Shown here one piece after another: positions 42,974-52,773 of a DNA stretch of 64,000 nt; the stretch's first letter is position 1, and each line of letters starts with the position of its first letter. Below the pieces are notes generated by a model that did no database searches, was not told the origin of the DNA, and worked only from the letters and a program-made list of their open reading frames with translations. The stretch is from an uncultured Muribaculaceae bacterium. GTDB lineage: Bacteria; Bacteroidota; Bacteroidia; Bacteroidales; Muribaculaceae. The stretch lies in assembly GCA_934661195.1 (NCBI GenBank), contig CAKUJD010000003.1:62001-126000 (forward strand), read 5' to 3'. Made by a program: the position numbers and the translations under genes.

Positions 42974-44434
42974 TTATATCAATGTGAACATTGAGCTCAC
43001 ACCTTCGGTTAATTGTGTGAGTGCCGTATATATACAGCTAAGCAATCCTATAAAGATTATTCCAAACACGCACACCACCATGCCAAGGCGCTCGCTCAGG
43101 GCCGACTTGATGGCGGGCACGGCGCAGTCGTCCTGACGGATGAACATGGCCTTTACCACCAGCAGATAGTAGTAGAGCGATATGATGGTGTTGACAAGGG
43201 CGATGAACACGAGCACGTAGATGGCCACGCTGCCCGTGTGGCAAGCGCCCACAAACACGAAGAACTTGCTGAAGAAGCCCGCGAACGGCGGAATGCCGCC
43301 GAGCGAGAACATGGCAAGCATCATGGTGAAGGCCAGCCAGGGGTTGGTCTTGAACAGGCCGTTGTAGTCGTCGATGGTGACTTTGCCCGTCTGACGCTCG
43401 ATGGCGGCAATCACGGCAAAGGCGGCCAGGTTGCTGAACACATACACCAGCACGTAGTACATCATCGATGCCATGCCGAGGGTGTTGGCCGCAACCACGC
43501 CGAGCATTATGTAGCCGGCCTGCGAAATCGACGAGAATGCCAGGAATCGCTTAAGGTTGCGCTGGCGCACGGCGAAGAGATTGCCCACGGTGATTGTGAC
43601 CACAATCACGGCATAGAGCATCCACTCCCACACCACCGAGTAGGCGGCGCCAAACACCTGCGTGAGAATCACGAGGAAGGCGAATGCGGCGGCGCCCTTG
43701 GAAATCACCGACAGGTAGCTGGTGACTGCCGTGGGGGCTCCCTGATACACGTCGGCCGTCCACAGGTGGAAGGGAACGAGCGACAACTTATAGCCCACGC
43801 CAGCTATCACAAAGGCGATGGCGGTGATAAGCAGCGCGCTGTGGTTGCCCACCACGCTGTAGGCGATGTCGCTGAAATAGAGCGATCCGCTGAGGCCGTA
43901 TACCAGCGAGATGCCGAACAGGAGCACTGCCGACGAGAACACGGCGGTGAGCACATATTTGGCGGCTGCCTCGTGGCTCTCGTAGTGGTTCTTCTCGAAT
44001 GCGGCCAGAGCTGCCAGAGGCAGCGAGGCGGTTTCGAGGCCGATGACGAAGAGCAGGAAGTGGCGGCCCGATATCATGAGGAACATGCCAAACAGGGTGA
44101 GCAGCAGCAGCTCGTAGAACTCGCCGCGGCGCACGCTCACGAAGTCGCCATTGGTCCACTTGATTGACTGAAGCAGCACTATGAATGTGCCTATGTTGAG
44201 GATTCCCTTCATGGCCCATGTGGCGCCGTTGGTCTCATACATTCCGGCAAAAGCCTGGGCGGCGGGCACGGGGATGAAGCTGAATATGGTGTAGAGCGCA
44301 AAAACCAGTGTTGTGAATGCCGGAAGCGCCGTCTGGGCTTTCTTGGGCATGAATGTGTCGTAGAGGAACACAAGCAGGAACACAAGCAGCAGGCCTAATT
44401 CTTGCGGCATCATTAAAAATTGCGAATAGTCCAT
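42974..44434 (-). CDS. nuoN: NADH-quinone oxidoreductase subunit N
   Basis: This is a 486-residue antiporter-like proton-pumping subunit of complex I in the inner membrane, with about 14 hydrophobic segments. The Mrp-type core is visible: GLETASLPLAALAAF, KYVLTAVFSSAVLLFG, GVGYKLSLVPFHLWTADVYQGAPTAVTSYL with its conserved Lys, and KRFLAFSSISQAGYIMLG. It is last in the operon, 49 bases after nuoM, and followed by a strong terminator. Confidence 0.95.
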   Translation of the reverse strand: MDYSQFLMMPQELGLLLVFLLVFLYDTFMPKKAQTALPAFTTLVFALYTIFSFIPVPAAQAFAGMYETNGATWAMKGILNIGTFIVLLQSIKWTNGDFVSVRRGEFYELLLLTLFGMFLMISGRHFLLFVIGLETASLPLAALAAFEKNHYESHEAAAKYVLTAVFSSAVLLFGISLVYGLSGSLYFSDIAYSVVGNHSALLITAIAFVIAGVGYKLSLVPFHLWTADVYQGAPTAVTSYLSVISKGAAAFAFLVILTQVFGAAYSVVWEWMLYAVIVVTITVGNLFAVRQRNLKRFLAFSSISQAGYIMLGVVAANTLGMASMMYYVLVYVFSNLAAFAVIAAIERQTGKVTIDDYNGLFKTNPWLAFTMMLAMFSLGGIPPFAGFFSKFFVFVGACHTGSVAIYVLVFIALVNTIISLYYYLLVVKAMFIRQDDCAVPAIKSALSERLGMVVCVFGIIFIGLLSCIYTALTQLTEGVSSMFTLI

Positions 44435-44483
44435 CTTGTTGTTTAAAGTTATCTTGTTTTTAATTCAACACTAAGTTCATTTA

Positions 44484-46001
44484 TCACATCGTGGCCATCT
44501 GTATGGCCTTGACTACTGGATCGAAGCTGTTGCGGATGATGTCGCCAAAGAAGTTGGGGAAGCAGCCGATGGCAGCAACGCACACGATGAGGGTGGCGGT
44601 TGACACGCGCTCGAACCACTCGGCGTCGGTGAGCTGGCGGTGGCGTTCGTTATACACCTCGCCAAACAGCAGCTTGCCCACCACGCGCAGAATGTAGACT
44701 GCGGTGATCACAATCGAGGCGCAGGCAGCGATGGTGAACACGCGGTTGAGCAGCGAAGCGTCTTGGAACGAGCCGAAGAATATGCTCATCTCGGCCGCAA
44801 AGCCGCTGAGGCCAGGCAGGCCCAGCGAGGCGAGGCCGGCAATCACATAGCCCACGCCCAGGTATGGCATGATGTGCATCATGCCGCCCATCTCGCGGAT
44901 GTCGCGGGTGTGGGTGCGGCCGTAGATCATGCCGATGAGGGCGAAGAAGAGGGCCGTCATCAGGCCGTGTGAAAGCATTTGCAGAACAGCGCCGGTCATG
45001 GCCGTCTGGTTGAACATGAGTATGGCGAAGAGCACCATGCCGCAGTGGCTCACCGACGAGTAGGCGTTGATGTACTTGAGATCGGTCTGCACGCAGGCGC
45101 TAAAGGCACCATACACGATGCTGATGCCCGTGAGGGTGATGAATATCCAACCGAGCTGCGTGGCAGCGTAGGGCATAAGGTAGATGGCGATGCGGAAGCA
45201 GCCATAGCCGCCCAGCTTCATAAGCACGCCGGCATGGAGCATCGACACCGCCGTGGGGGCCGAAGCGTGGCCGTCGGGCGACCAAGTGTGGAACGGGAAC
45301 ATGGCGCCAAGCACACCGAAGCCCACAAATGTGAGCGGGAACAGCACGCTTTGCCAACTGTGGGGTATGGAATTGTTGTGGGCAATCTCAAGGATGTTCA
45401 TAGTGAGGCTGCCGTCGGCGCTCGAGTGGTAGTAGATGCCGATGATGCCGAGCATCAGGAAGGCCGAGCCACCCATGAGCATCAGCGTAAGCTTCATGGC
45501 CGAGTAGTTCTTGTTGCCACTGCCCCACACGCCAATCAGCAGATACATGGGGATGAGCGCGACCTCGTAGAACATGAACATGGTGAACAGGTCGATGGAT
45601 ATGAAGAAGCCGAACACGCCTGTCGACAGCAGATAGAACCAAAGGAAGAACTGCTTGGGCAGCGGATTGATTTTCCACGAGGCGAACACGCCGGCAAACA
45701 CGATGAAGGCCGAAAGCAGTATCATGACCACCGACACGCCATCGACGCCAAGCGAAAGGTTGATGTTGAGCGGAGCATACCAGCTGACGTCGGAGCGCAG
45801 AAGCATCTCGCTGGTGTCGCCAGCGCCGCGCGCCTGCAGGAAGTAGGCCACCAGATAGAGTGCCATGGCCACAAGCACTGTGGCGCCGGTGAGCGCAACG
45901 GCACGGACGGCTTTGACACCCTTATTGCTGCACAAAGCCAGGCCTCCGAGAGTGAGCAGAGGCACTATCACAAAGTAGATCAATATATTATCGAAAATCA
46001 T
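44484..46001 (-). CDS. nuoM: NADH-quinone oxidoreductase subunit M
   Basis: This is a 505-residue antiporter-like membrane subunit of complex I. DGVSVVMILLSAFIVF, MFYEVALIPMYLLIGVWG (conserved Glu), GAMFPFHTWSPDGHASAPTAVSMLHAGVLMKLGGYG and SSVSHCGMVLFAILMF are hallmark segments. About 14 membrane helices. It lies between nuoL (54 bases) and nuoN (49 bases). Confidence 0.96.
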   Translation of the reverse strand: MIFDNILIYFVIVPLLTLGGLALCSNKGVKAVRAVALTGATVLVAMALYLVAYFLQARGAGDTSEMLLRSDVSWYAPLNINLSLGVDGVSVVMILLSAFIVFAGVFASWKINPLPKQFFLWFYLLSTGVFGFFISIDLFTMFMFYEVALIPMYLLIGVWGSGNKNYSAMKLTLMLMGGSAFLMLGIIGIYYHSSADGSLTMNILEIAHNNSIPHSWQSVLFPLTFVGFGVLGAMFPFHTWSPDGHASAPTAVSMLHAGVLMKLGGYGCFRIAIYLMPYAATQLGWIFITLTGISIVYGAFSACVQTDLKYINAYSSVSHCGMVLFAILMFNQTAMTGAVLQMLSHGLMTALFFALIGMIYGRTHTRDIREMGGMMHIMPYLGVGYVIAGLASLGLPGLSGFAAEMSIFFGSFQDASLLNRVFTIAACASIVITAVYILRVVGKLLFGEVYNERHRQLTDAEWFERVSTATLIVCVAAIGCFPNFFGDIIRNSFDPVVKAIQMATM

Positions 46002-46055
46002 AATCGTATGTTATTAATATATTAGAGTTTGTAGTGAACCGAACTGTTGCGATAA

Positions 46056-48014
46056 TTACAATAGAACACACACCATGGTGGCAGCCGCCAGCAGCAGCGC
46101 GCCCATGAGATATACAAACACGTAGGTCTGCACACTGCCCGACTGAAGGCGGCGTATGGCAAACGAAGCTGAATTGGTGAGGTCGGCCAGCACGTTGAAG
46201 GTCTGGTCGATGACGTGACGGTCGAACCACGCGATGGGCTTGCAGATGCCTTGGAATATCACCTTGTGGGTGATGAACTGGTAGAGCTCGTCCATGTAGA
46301 AGCGGTGGTAGGCGGCGGTCCACAGTCCGCGGCAAGAGTCGGCCATGCGGGCTGGCAGGGGATTTTCCTTGTAATAGAGCTTAAACGCCAGGCCTATGCC
46401 GATGAGTGCGATGCACACGCTCGAGCCTGCCACGGTCCAGTTGGTGTGCGTCACCAGCGGCTTGCAGTCGACTGTCACGAGATTGCCGAAGGGCACGAGG
46501 CCGCACACCACCGACACCACCGACAGGCACACGAGCGGCAGGCTCATGGTCCAGGGCGCGTCGTGGGGCTCATGCTTGCCCTCGGGGGTGACATGCTTGC
46601 TCCAATGGAATATGAGGAAATAGATGCGGAACATGTAGAAGGCTGTCATGCCGGCCACAAGCGACATCCACAGGCCCCAGCCGAGTCCCTTCTCGTAGCA
46701 GGCCACCAGGATCTCGTCTTTAGAGAAGAAGCCTGCAAATGGCGGAATGCCCGAGATGGCGAGGCAGCCAATGAGGAAGGCCCAGCTGCAGATGGGCATA
46801 TACTTGTGAAGGCCGTGCATTGCCGAGTTCTCGTTGCTGTGCACGGCGTGGATAATGGCGCCGGCGCACAGGAAGAGCAGAGCCTTGAACATGGCGTGGG
46901 TGAACAGGTGGAACATTGAGGCCATATAGCCCAGACCGCCCTCGGGACCGCTGCCGGCAGCCGTGCTAACGCCGAGCGCCGTCATCATGTAGGCGATTTG
47001 CGAGAGGGTGGAGAATGCCAGGGCGCGCTTGATGTCGCTCTGCACACAGGCCACTGCGGCTGCATAGAAGGCGGTGAACGCGCCCGTTACAGCCACCACG
47101 TTGAGCGAAAGGCCGTCGATCACATACAGTGGGAAGAGGCGGGCCACCAGGAACACGCCGGCCACCACCATGGTGGCGGCATGGATGAGGGCCGACACAG
47201 GCGTGGGGCCTTCCATGGCGTCGGGCAGCCAAATGTGCAGGGGGTACATGGCCGACTTGCCGGCGCCGCCGATGAAGATGAATATAAGCGACCACGTGAG
47301 CACGGGCAGGCCAAGGAATGTGGCACCGCCGCCGCTGCTGAGAGTGGCCACGGGATCGCTGAGAATGCCGCTGAAGTTGAGGTCCTTGGCATAGAAGCCA
47401 AGCATTATCACACCCACCAGAAAGAAGAAGTCGGCCAGACGGGTCACAATGAACGCCTTCTTGGAAGCGTGGATGGCTGCCGGCGAGCTGTAGTAGAATC
47501 CGATGAGCAGGTAGGACGAGACGCCCACCATCTCAAAGAACACGAAAATCTGGAAGATGTTGGTGGCCACCACCATGCCAAGCATTGAGAATGTGAACAG
47601 GGCAAGGTAGGCGAAATATCGCTGGAAGCCCTTCTCAGGACCCTCCTCATTGCTCATGTAGCCGAGCGAATAGAGGTGGACGAAGAATGAGATTGTGCAG
47701 ATCACAATCAGCATCATTGCCGAGATGGGGTCGAGCTGGCAACCCATGTTGGCCATGAGGCCATTGTCGCCAAGCTGGAGCCAGTGCCAGTCTTGGAACA
47801 CGAGAGTCTGGCGCACGCCGTTCACCACCTGGCCCTGACTGGTGCCGAAGAAGTAGGTGAGCGCGGCCGCATAGGCGATGACGGTGGTAATGCCCTGCCC
47901 TATCACGCCCAGCACGCCTGCGGTCATGCGGCGCATCTTAACGCCCGCAAGGCCCAGGAAAAGAAACATGAACAGCGGCAAGGCCACGCATGCTATAGTG
48001 TATTGTAAAGGCAT
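46056..48014 (-). CDS. nuoL: NADH-quinone oxidoreductase subunit L
   Basis: This is a 652-residue largest membrane subunit of complex I with the antiporter core (FFEMVGVSSYLLIGFYY, KSAMYPLHIWLPDAMEGPTPVSALIHAATMVVAGVFL, RALAFSTLSQIAYMM) and the C-terminal part that forms the long lateral helix (about 560-652). Length and motifs are normal. The gap to nuoK is 5 bases. Confidence 0.96.
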   Translation of the reverse strand: MPLQYTIACVALPLFMFLFLGLAGVKMRRMTAGVLGVIGQGITTVIAYAAALTYFFGTSQGQVVNGVRQTLVFQDWHWLQLGDNGLMANMGCQLDPISAMMLIVICTISFFVHLYSLGYMSNEEGPEKGFQRYFAYLALFTFSMLGMVVATNIFQIFVFFEMVGVSSYLLIGFYYSSPAAIHASKKAFIVTRLADFFFLVGVIMLGFYAKDLNFSGILSDPVATLSSGGGATFLGLPVLTWSLIFIFIGGAGKSAMYPLHIWLPDAMEGPTPVSALIHAATMVVAGVFLVARLFPLYVIDGLSLNVVAVTGAFTAFYAAAVACVQSDIKRALAFSTLSQIAYMMTALGVSTAAGSGPEGGLGYMASMFHLFTHAMFKALLFLCAGAIIHAVHSNENSAMHGLHKYMPICSWAFLIGCLAISGIPPFAGFFSKDEILVACYEKGLGWGLWMSLVAGMTAFYMFRIYFLIFHWSKHVTPEGKHEPHDAPWTMSLPLVCLSVVSVVCGLVPFGNLVTVDCKPLVTHTNWTVAGSSVCIALIGIGLAFKLYYKENPLPARMADSCRGLWTAAYHRFYMDELYQFITHKVIFQGICKPIAWFDRHVIDQTFNVLADLTNSASFAIRRLQSGSVQTYVFVYLMGALLLAAATMVCVLL

Positions 48015-48019
48015 ATCTG

Positions 48020-48331
48020 TTAGAATTTCAGTTTAGTGATTTGATTAATGTCCACGTTTTTGGCAATGCGGTACACATTGATGATGATGGCTATGGCCAC
48101 GGCAGTCTCGGCCGCGGCGATGGCTATGGCAAACAGTGTGAAGAACATGCCGTCAAGTTGTCCGGGGAACAGGTATCGGTTGAACACAGCAAAGTTGATG
48201 TCGGTTGAGTTGAGCATCAGCTCAAGCGAAATCAGCATTGAAATCATGTTTTTGTGGGTGATGAACCCGAAGATGCCGCAGCCAAACATCACAAGGCTGG
48301 GGACGAGATACATGAGCATTGTTAAGTCCAT
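48020..48331 (-). CDS. nuoK: NADH-quinone oxidoreductase subunit K
   Basis: This is a 103-residue protein with three membrane segments. LVMFGCGIFGFITHKNMISMLISLELMLNSTDINF holds the conserved membrane Glu of NuoK, and AIAIAAAETAVAIAIIINVYR follows with the second. Normal length. It sits 5 bases before nuoL and 30 after nuoJ. Confidence 0.95.
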   Translation of the reverse strand: MDLTMLMYLVPSLVMFGCGIFGFITHKNMISMLISLELMLNSTDINFAVFNRYLFPGQLDGMFFTLFAIAIAAAETAVAIAIIINVYRIAKNVDINQITKLKF

Positions 48332-48361
48332 AATCAGTCTTTCTCCTTTCCTTTTTAAAGT

Positions 48362-48877
48362 TTAACGACGGCGGGCCACCACAAGGCCTCCGATGATGCA
48401 TGCCAATAACAAGATGCTCACCGCCTCGAAGGGCAGCAAGAATCCAAACTTGTCGGTGCTCAGAAGCCAGTGGCCTATGGTGGCCATGTCGAGGCTGGGG
48501 ACCTCGGTGAGCTTCTTCGAGCAGAAGTCGGCGTAGCTGAACAGCGCGCAGCCGCACACGGCCACGGCAGCCACGGCAGCCAGGGCGCCAAGCACGCGCT
48601 TGTGGCGCGTGAGGGGCTCGGCATCCTTGCCCGGCTTGTGCGTGAGCATGATTGCGAACACAAACAGCACCACTATGCCGCCCGCGTAGACCGCAATCTG
48701 CGTTGAGCCAAGGAACTCATAGCCCATCTGGAAATAGACCACGGCCGTTGACAGCAGCACAAACAGCAGGTAGGTGGCCGAGCGCAGGATGCGCTTGGTG
48801 GTCACCGTCAGCACCGAAAACACGATAATTGCAATTGCAATTATGAAATACAAAATGATATTTCCTACTGATTCCAT
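48362..48877 (-). CDS. nuoJ: NADH-quinone oxidoreductase subunit J
   Basis: This is a 171-residue membrane subunit of complex I with five hydrophobic segments: AIIVFSVLTVTTKRILRSATYLLFVLLSTAVVYF, the π-bulge region AVYAGGIVVLFVFAIMLT, and two C-terminal helices. Normal length. It lies 12 bases after nuoI. Confidence 0.94.
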   Translation of the reverse strand: MESVGNIILYFIIAIAIIVFSVLTVTTKRILRSATYLLFVLLSTAVVYFQMGYEFLGSTQIAVYAGGIVVLFVFAIMLTHKPGKDAEPLTRHKRVLGALAAVAAVAVCGCALFSYADFCSKKLTEVPSLDMATIGHWLLSTDKFGFLLPFEAVSILLLACIIGGLVVARRR

Positions 48878-48889
48878 TAGTTTATTATA

Positions 48890-49528
48890 TTATTCTTTAT
48901 TATCGGGGTTTTGTGTTGCCTGCGGCTTGTCGGCCGGCTCGGCGGGCTTGGCCGGTGCAGCGGCCTTGGGGGCTGCGGCAGGAGCCTTGGCTGGAGCGAC
49001 AGCTTTGGGGGCTGCTGCGGCGGGTGCCGGAGCGGCGGGTGCGGCAGCCTTTGGAGCGGCGGCGGGTGCCGGTGTCTCCTTTTCGGGCAGATAGTTGAGT
49101 TGCTTGATGAGAGCCGCGCGATTGAATACAGCCTGCTCAAAGTCGTTGCTGAACTTTATGGCATGTGTGGGGCACGAGAGCACGCACAGGTCGCAGAAGG
49201 TGCAGCTGCCGAGGTCGTAGATATACTTGTCGAGCTTCATCTTCTTCTTGCCATTGGGCAGATCCACCATTTTGGTCTTGATTTCGATGGTGCCGTTAGG
49301 ACAGTTGCGCTCGCACGATTTGCAAGCGATGCACTTGTGATTGCCTTCGTCGTCGTAAACAAACTGCAGCGTGGCCCTGAACCGCTCTGGGATTTTGAGC
49401 GTGTCCCTGTTTTCGGGGTATTGTTCAGTGACCTTTGGTGTCACAAGTTCCTTTCCTGTGACTTCCATACCCTTGATAAGGCTATAAATACCCTTAAAAA
49501 GAGATGAGAAATACTCCTTGATGCTCAT
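48890..49528 (-). CDS. nuoI: NADH-quinone oxidoreductase subunit I with Ala/Pro-rich tail
   Basis: This is a 212-residue iron-sulfur subunit. Two [4Fe-4S] motifs, CIACKSCERNCP (about 75-86) and CTFCDLCVLSCP (about 119-130), carry electrons toward NuoB. The core ends near residue 152, and about 60 further residues are almost only Ala, Pro and Lys with an acidic end, a flexible tail not part of the standard subunit. The tail stays in frame with a normal stop, so it is not a frameshift. The gene starts the second nuo block, after the ATP synthase genes and their terminator. Confidence 0.93.
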   Translation of the reverse strand: MSIKEYFSSLFKGIYSLIKGMEVTGKELVTPKVTEQYPENRDTLKIPERFRATLQFVYDDEGNHKCIACKSCERNCPNGTIEIKTKMVDLPNGKKKMKLDKYIYDLGSCTFCDLCVLSCPTHAIKFSNDFEQAVFNRAALIKQLNYLPEKETPAPAAAPKAAAPAAPAPAAAAPKAVAPAKAPAAAPKAAAPAKPAEPADKPQATQNPDNKE

Positions 49529-49589
49529 AGGTGGTAATTATATGAATAAAAAAATACTGTTTTCTAATCGCTATGCCTAAAAAATTGTT

Positions 49590-49597
49590 CAAAATTA
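49590..49597 (-). promoter_or_regulatory. Possible -7 element upstream of nuoI
   Basis: Minus-strand TAATTTTG (49597-49590) fits TAnnTTTG and lies 62 bases before the nuoI start, after the atp terminator. No convincing -33 element is seen. If real, nuoI-N would have its own transcript. Confidence 0.4.
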
Positions 49598-49630
49598 GTT
49601 TCCAAACCAAAATGGCCGGTATAAGTTAAA

Positions 49631-49681
49631 AAATTAAAAAGGAGTGCAGCCGGCATAGAGCCACAGGCTCCTTTTTAATTT
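49631..49681. terminator. Terminator at the atpG/nuoI junction
   Basis: A perfect 14-bp inverted repeat (AAATTAAAAAGGAG at 49631-49644, complement at 49668-49681) surrounds a 23-base loop. A- and T-runs are within the arms, so it could work in both directions. It starts 23 bases after the atpG stop. Confidence 0.75.
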
Positions 49682-49703
49682 ATTGTGATTCAGCTGGCGC
49701 GCA

Positions 49704-50591
49704 TCAGCGCTCCACCTGGCCGCCGAGGATGTCGAGCAGCTCGGTGGTGATACCCTGCTGGCGCAGCTTGTTGTACTCGAGGTTTAAGCTGTCGAGCAAG
49801 TCTTTGGCGTTGTCGCTGGCAGTCTGCATTGCCATCACGCGGGCAGCCTGCTCGCTGGCGGCGCTCTCGGTGAACACCTCTTGCATGGTGGCGCGCAGAT
49901 GCAGCGGCAGCACGCTGTTGAATATCGAGTTGGCGTCGGGCTCGAAGATGCACGGGGCGTTGGCGCTGCCCTTTGGCGCGCTGCCCGCGAGGGCTGCGGC
50001 GCTGAGCGGCAGCAGCTGCTCGTGAGCCAAAGTCTGACGGCTGGTGCTGTGGAAGTGCATGTACACGAGGTCCACCCGGTCGCACTCGCGCTGTGTGAAG
50101 CGCTCGCGCAGCAGCTGGGTGAAGTCATGCAGGTTGGCCGAGGTGCTGCGGGTGTGCATGTAGGGCACGTCCTCCACCTTCAGCGTGGCCGACTCAATCT
50201 TGTGGGCGGCTTTCGACAGTTTCTTGCCCACAGGAATCACGGTGATTTCCACATCATTTCCAAGCGACTGGCGCTCTTGGTCGATGATGTCGAGCAGCCG
50301 CTTGAAAATGTTGATGTTGAAGGCGCCGCACAGGCCGTCGTCGCTGCCGAAGGCCACAATGCACAGGCGCTTCACGTCACGGGACTCGATGAGCGGCGAT
50401 GAAAACTCCTCGCCGGTGGCGAGCAGGTGGCCAATGACGCCCTGCACCATGCCGCGGTAGGGCGACAGGCGCACCAGGCGTGCCGAGGCGCCGTGCAGCT
50501 TGGCCGATGAGATCATCTTCATCGCACTCGTGGTCTTCTGCGTAGAAGCCACAGAGCCAATTCTCTCTTTTAATTCACGTAATGTTGCCAT
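49704..50591 (-). CDS. atpG: F1Fo ATP synthase gamma subunit
   Basis: This is a 295-residue central-stalk subunit. The N-terminal coiled-coil helix (LRELKERIGSVASTQKTTSAMKMISSAKLHGA) and C-terminal helix (EQAARVMAMQTASDNAKDLLDSLNLEYNKLRQQGITTELLDI) are diagnostic. It rotates inside the α3β3 ring. Last gene of the atp block, 47 bases after atpA. Confidence 0.96.
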   Translation of the reverse strand: MATLRELKERIGSVASTQKTTSAMKMISSAKLHGASARLVRLSPYRGMVQGVIGHLLATGEEFSSPLIESRDVKRLCIVAFGSDDGLCGAFNINIFKRLLDIIDQERQSLGNDVEITVIPVGKKLSKAAHKIESATLKVEDVPYMHTRSTSANLHDFTQLLRERFTQRECDRVDLVYMHFHSTSRQTLAHEQLLPLSAAALAGSAPKGSANAPCIFEPDANSIFNSVLPLHLRATMQEVFTESAASEQAARVMAMQTASDNAKDLLDSLNLEYNKLRQQGITTELLDILGGQVER

Positions 50592-50638
50592 TTCTGTTAA
50601 ATCCCGTTTTTACTATTGGTTGCGTAGCCAAGTGCGGC

Positions 50639-52216
50639 TCATGCGCTGTATTTGCCTGCGATTTCGCGGGCGGCCTCGGCGAGCAGCGCCTTCACGTTGT
50701 CGTCGATTTTGCCGGCGCGCAGCACATCGAGCACATCGGCCTGATGCTTGGCGTGGAGATATTGCACAAACAGTTTTTCAAACCCTGCCACCTTTTCGAT
50801 GGGCACCTTCTCGAGCAGGCCATTCACGCCGCAATAGATTACGGCCACCTGCTCCTCGACGGGCACGGGGCTGTATTGCGGCTGCACGAGCAGACGCTCG
50901 TTTTTGCGGCCGGTGTCGATGGTGCGCGCTGTCACGGGGTCGATGTCGCCGCCAAATTTGGTGAACGACTCAAGCTCGCGGAACTGCGCCTGAGCTATTT
51001 TGAGCGTGCCAGCCACCTTCTTCATGCACTTGATCTGAGCGTTGCCACCCACACGCGACACCGAGATGCCGACGTTGACGGCGGGACGGATACCATTGTT
51101 GAAGAGGCTGCTCTCGAGGTAGATCTGGCCGTCGGTGATCGAAATCACATTGGTGGGGATGTAGGCCGACACGTCGCCTGCCTGGGTCTCGATGATAGGC
51201 AGTGCGGTGAGCGAGCCTCCGCCCTTCACCTTGTCTTTGAGTACGGCGGGGAGGTCGTTCATTGCGGCGGCCACCTCTTGGTTGGCGTTGATTTTTGCAG
51301 CGCGCTCAAGCAGACGGCTGTGCAGATAAAAGATGTCGCCAGGGTAAGCCTCGCGGCCCGAGGGTCGCTTGAGGATAAGCGAGATTTCGCGGTAGGCCAC
51401 GGCCTGCTTCGAAAGGTCGTCGTACACCACCAGAGCGTCGCGGCCAGTGTCGCGGAAATACTCGCCGATGGCTGCGCCTGCAAAAGGCGCGTAGTAGCGC
51501 ATCGAGGCCGAGTCGGCTGCTGTGGCTGCAATCACCACTGTGTAGGGCATGGCGCCGTGCTGCGTGAGCTGGTTGACCAAGGCAGCCACGGTGGAAGCCT
51601 TCTGGCCGATGGCCACGTAGATGCAATACACTGGGTGGCCTGCCTCGTATTCTGATTTCTGGTTGATTATGGTGTCAACGGCGATGGCAGTCTTGCCAAT
51701 CTGGCGGTCGCCGATGATGAGCTCGCGCTGTCCGCGGCCAATAGGTATCATCGAGTCGATGGCCTTGAGGCCGGTCTGCAGCGGCTGGTCGACGGGCTGG
51801 CGGAAGATTACGCCCGGGGCCTTGCGCTCAAGCGGCAGGCGCACGAGCTCGCCGTCGATGGGTCCTTTGCCGTCGATGGGCTCACCCAGGACGTTGATAA
51901 CACGTCCCAGCAGGCCCTCGCCCACGGGGATGGATGCGATTTCACCGGTGCGGCGCACTTTCATGCCCTCGCTCACGGTGTCGACCTTGTCGAGCAGAAT
52001 CACACCCACATTGCTTTCCTCAAGGTTCATGGCCACGCCGGTCACGCCGTTTTCGAACTCAACGAGCTCGTTGGCCTTCACATTTTCAAGGCCGTAGACG
52101 TGAGCCACACCGTCGCCCACCTCGAGCACTGTGCCCACTTCCTGAAACGACACCGACTGCTGGACGTCGCTCAGTTGCTGCTTCAGTATATCTGAGATTT
52201 CACTTGGGTTTATCAT
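50639..52216 (-). CDS. atpA: F1Fo ATP synthase alpha subunit
   Basis: This is a 525-residue non-catalytic nucleotide-binding subunit. Walker A is GDRQIGKTA, and [39 protein letters not shown] and [15 protein letters not shown] are present. Normal length. It starts 10 bases after atpH. Confidence 0.98.
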   Translation of the reverse strand: MINPSEISDILKQQLSDVQQSVSFQEVGTVLEVGDGVAHVYGLENVKANELVEFENGVTGVAMNLEESNVGVILLDKVDTVSEGMKVRRTGEIASIPVGEGLLGRVINVLGEPIDGKGPIDGELVRLPLERKAPGVIFRQPVDQPLQTGLKAIDSMIPIGRGQRELIIGDRQIGKTAIAVDTIINQKSEYEAGHPVYCIYVAIGQKASTVAALVNQLTQHGAMPYTVVIAATAADSASMRYYAPFAGAAIGEYFRDTGRDALVVYDDLSKQAVAYREISLILKRPSGREAYPGDIFYLHSRLLERAAKINANQEVAAAMNDLPAVLKDKVKGGGSLTALPIIETQAGDVSAYIPTNVISITDGQIYLESSLFNNGIRPAVNVGISVSRVGGNAQIKCMKKVAGTLKIAQAQFRELESFTKFGGDIDPVTARTIDTGRKNERLLVQPQYSPVPVEEQVAVIYCGVNGLLEKVPIEKVAGFEKLFVQYLHAKHQADVLDVLRAGKIDDNVKALLAEAAREIAGKYSA

Positions 52217-52226
52217 CTCACATTAA

Positions 52227-52766
52227 TTAACTTAGGAGTTTTAAACGCAATTTATCTATTTCACTCTTGACCGAGGCATCGAGCTCGAGCGAGTCGACGG
52301 TGACACGGAAGCCGCCTATGAGGGCGGGATTGACCACCGTGCTCAGCTCCAGCTGCTGCTGGCGCAGCTGGCTCTTGACCACAGTCAGGATTTTATCGAT
52401 CTCGGCCTGCGGCAGCTGTGCTGCTGTCTCGACCTCGACCTTGGCTATGCCGTGCTGCTGGCGGTAGAGCTTGACGTAGCTCAGCGCCATGGCACGCAGG
52501 AATTCAACACGATTGTTCCTATCAACGAGCGATATGAACTTATCGAGCGGACCGCCTGGCTGAGCGCCAGCGGCAGCAAGCAGCAGTGCGCGCTTCTTGG
52601 CGAGCTGCACGAAGGGGTTGCAGGCAACCTGCTTCAGCTCGCGCGAGGCGGCGAACGCTGCTTCAAGGCTCTTCATCTGGCCGTAGACCTCGGCGTCCTG
52701 GCCTTGGCTTGCGGCTTGCTTATAGAGCGCCTTGGCGTATCGATTAGGGATTAGTCCGTCATTCAT
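52227..52766 (-). CDS. atpH: F1Fo ATP synthase delta subunit
   Basis: This is a 179-residue peripheral-stalk subunit linking F1 to subunit b. IPNRYAKALYKQAASQGQ at the N-terminus, a helical bundle, and the C-terminal NPALIGGFRVTVDSLELDASVKSEIDKLRLKL are family hallmarks. Gaps to atpF and atpA are 7 and 10 bases. Confidence 0.94.
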   Translation of the reverse strand: MNDGLIPNRYAKALYKQAASQGQDAEVYGQMKSLEAAFAASRELKQVACNPFVQLAKKRALLLAAAGAQPGGPLDKFISLVDRNNRVEFLRAMALSYVKLYRQQHGIAKVEVETAAQLPQAEIDKILTVVKSQLRQQQLELSTVVNPALIGGFRVTVDSLELDASVKSEIDKLRLKLLS

Positions 52767-52773
52767 GATTCAC

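Noticed and set aside
48890..49090. Frameshift as the cause of the NuoI Ala/Pro tail
   Set aside because: The tail reads as a regular Ala/Pro/Lys linker with an acidic end and a normal stop, and neighbouring genes are spaced as usual.
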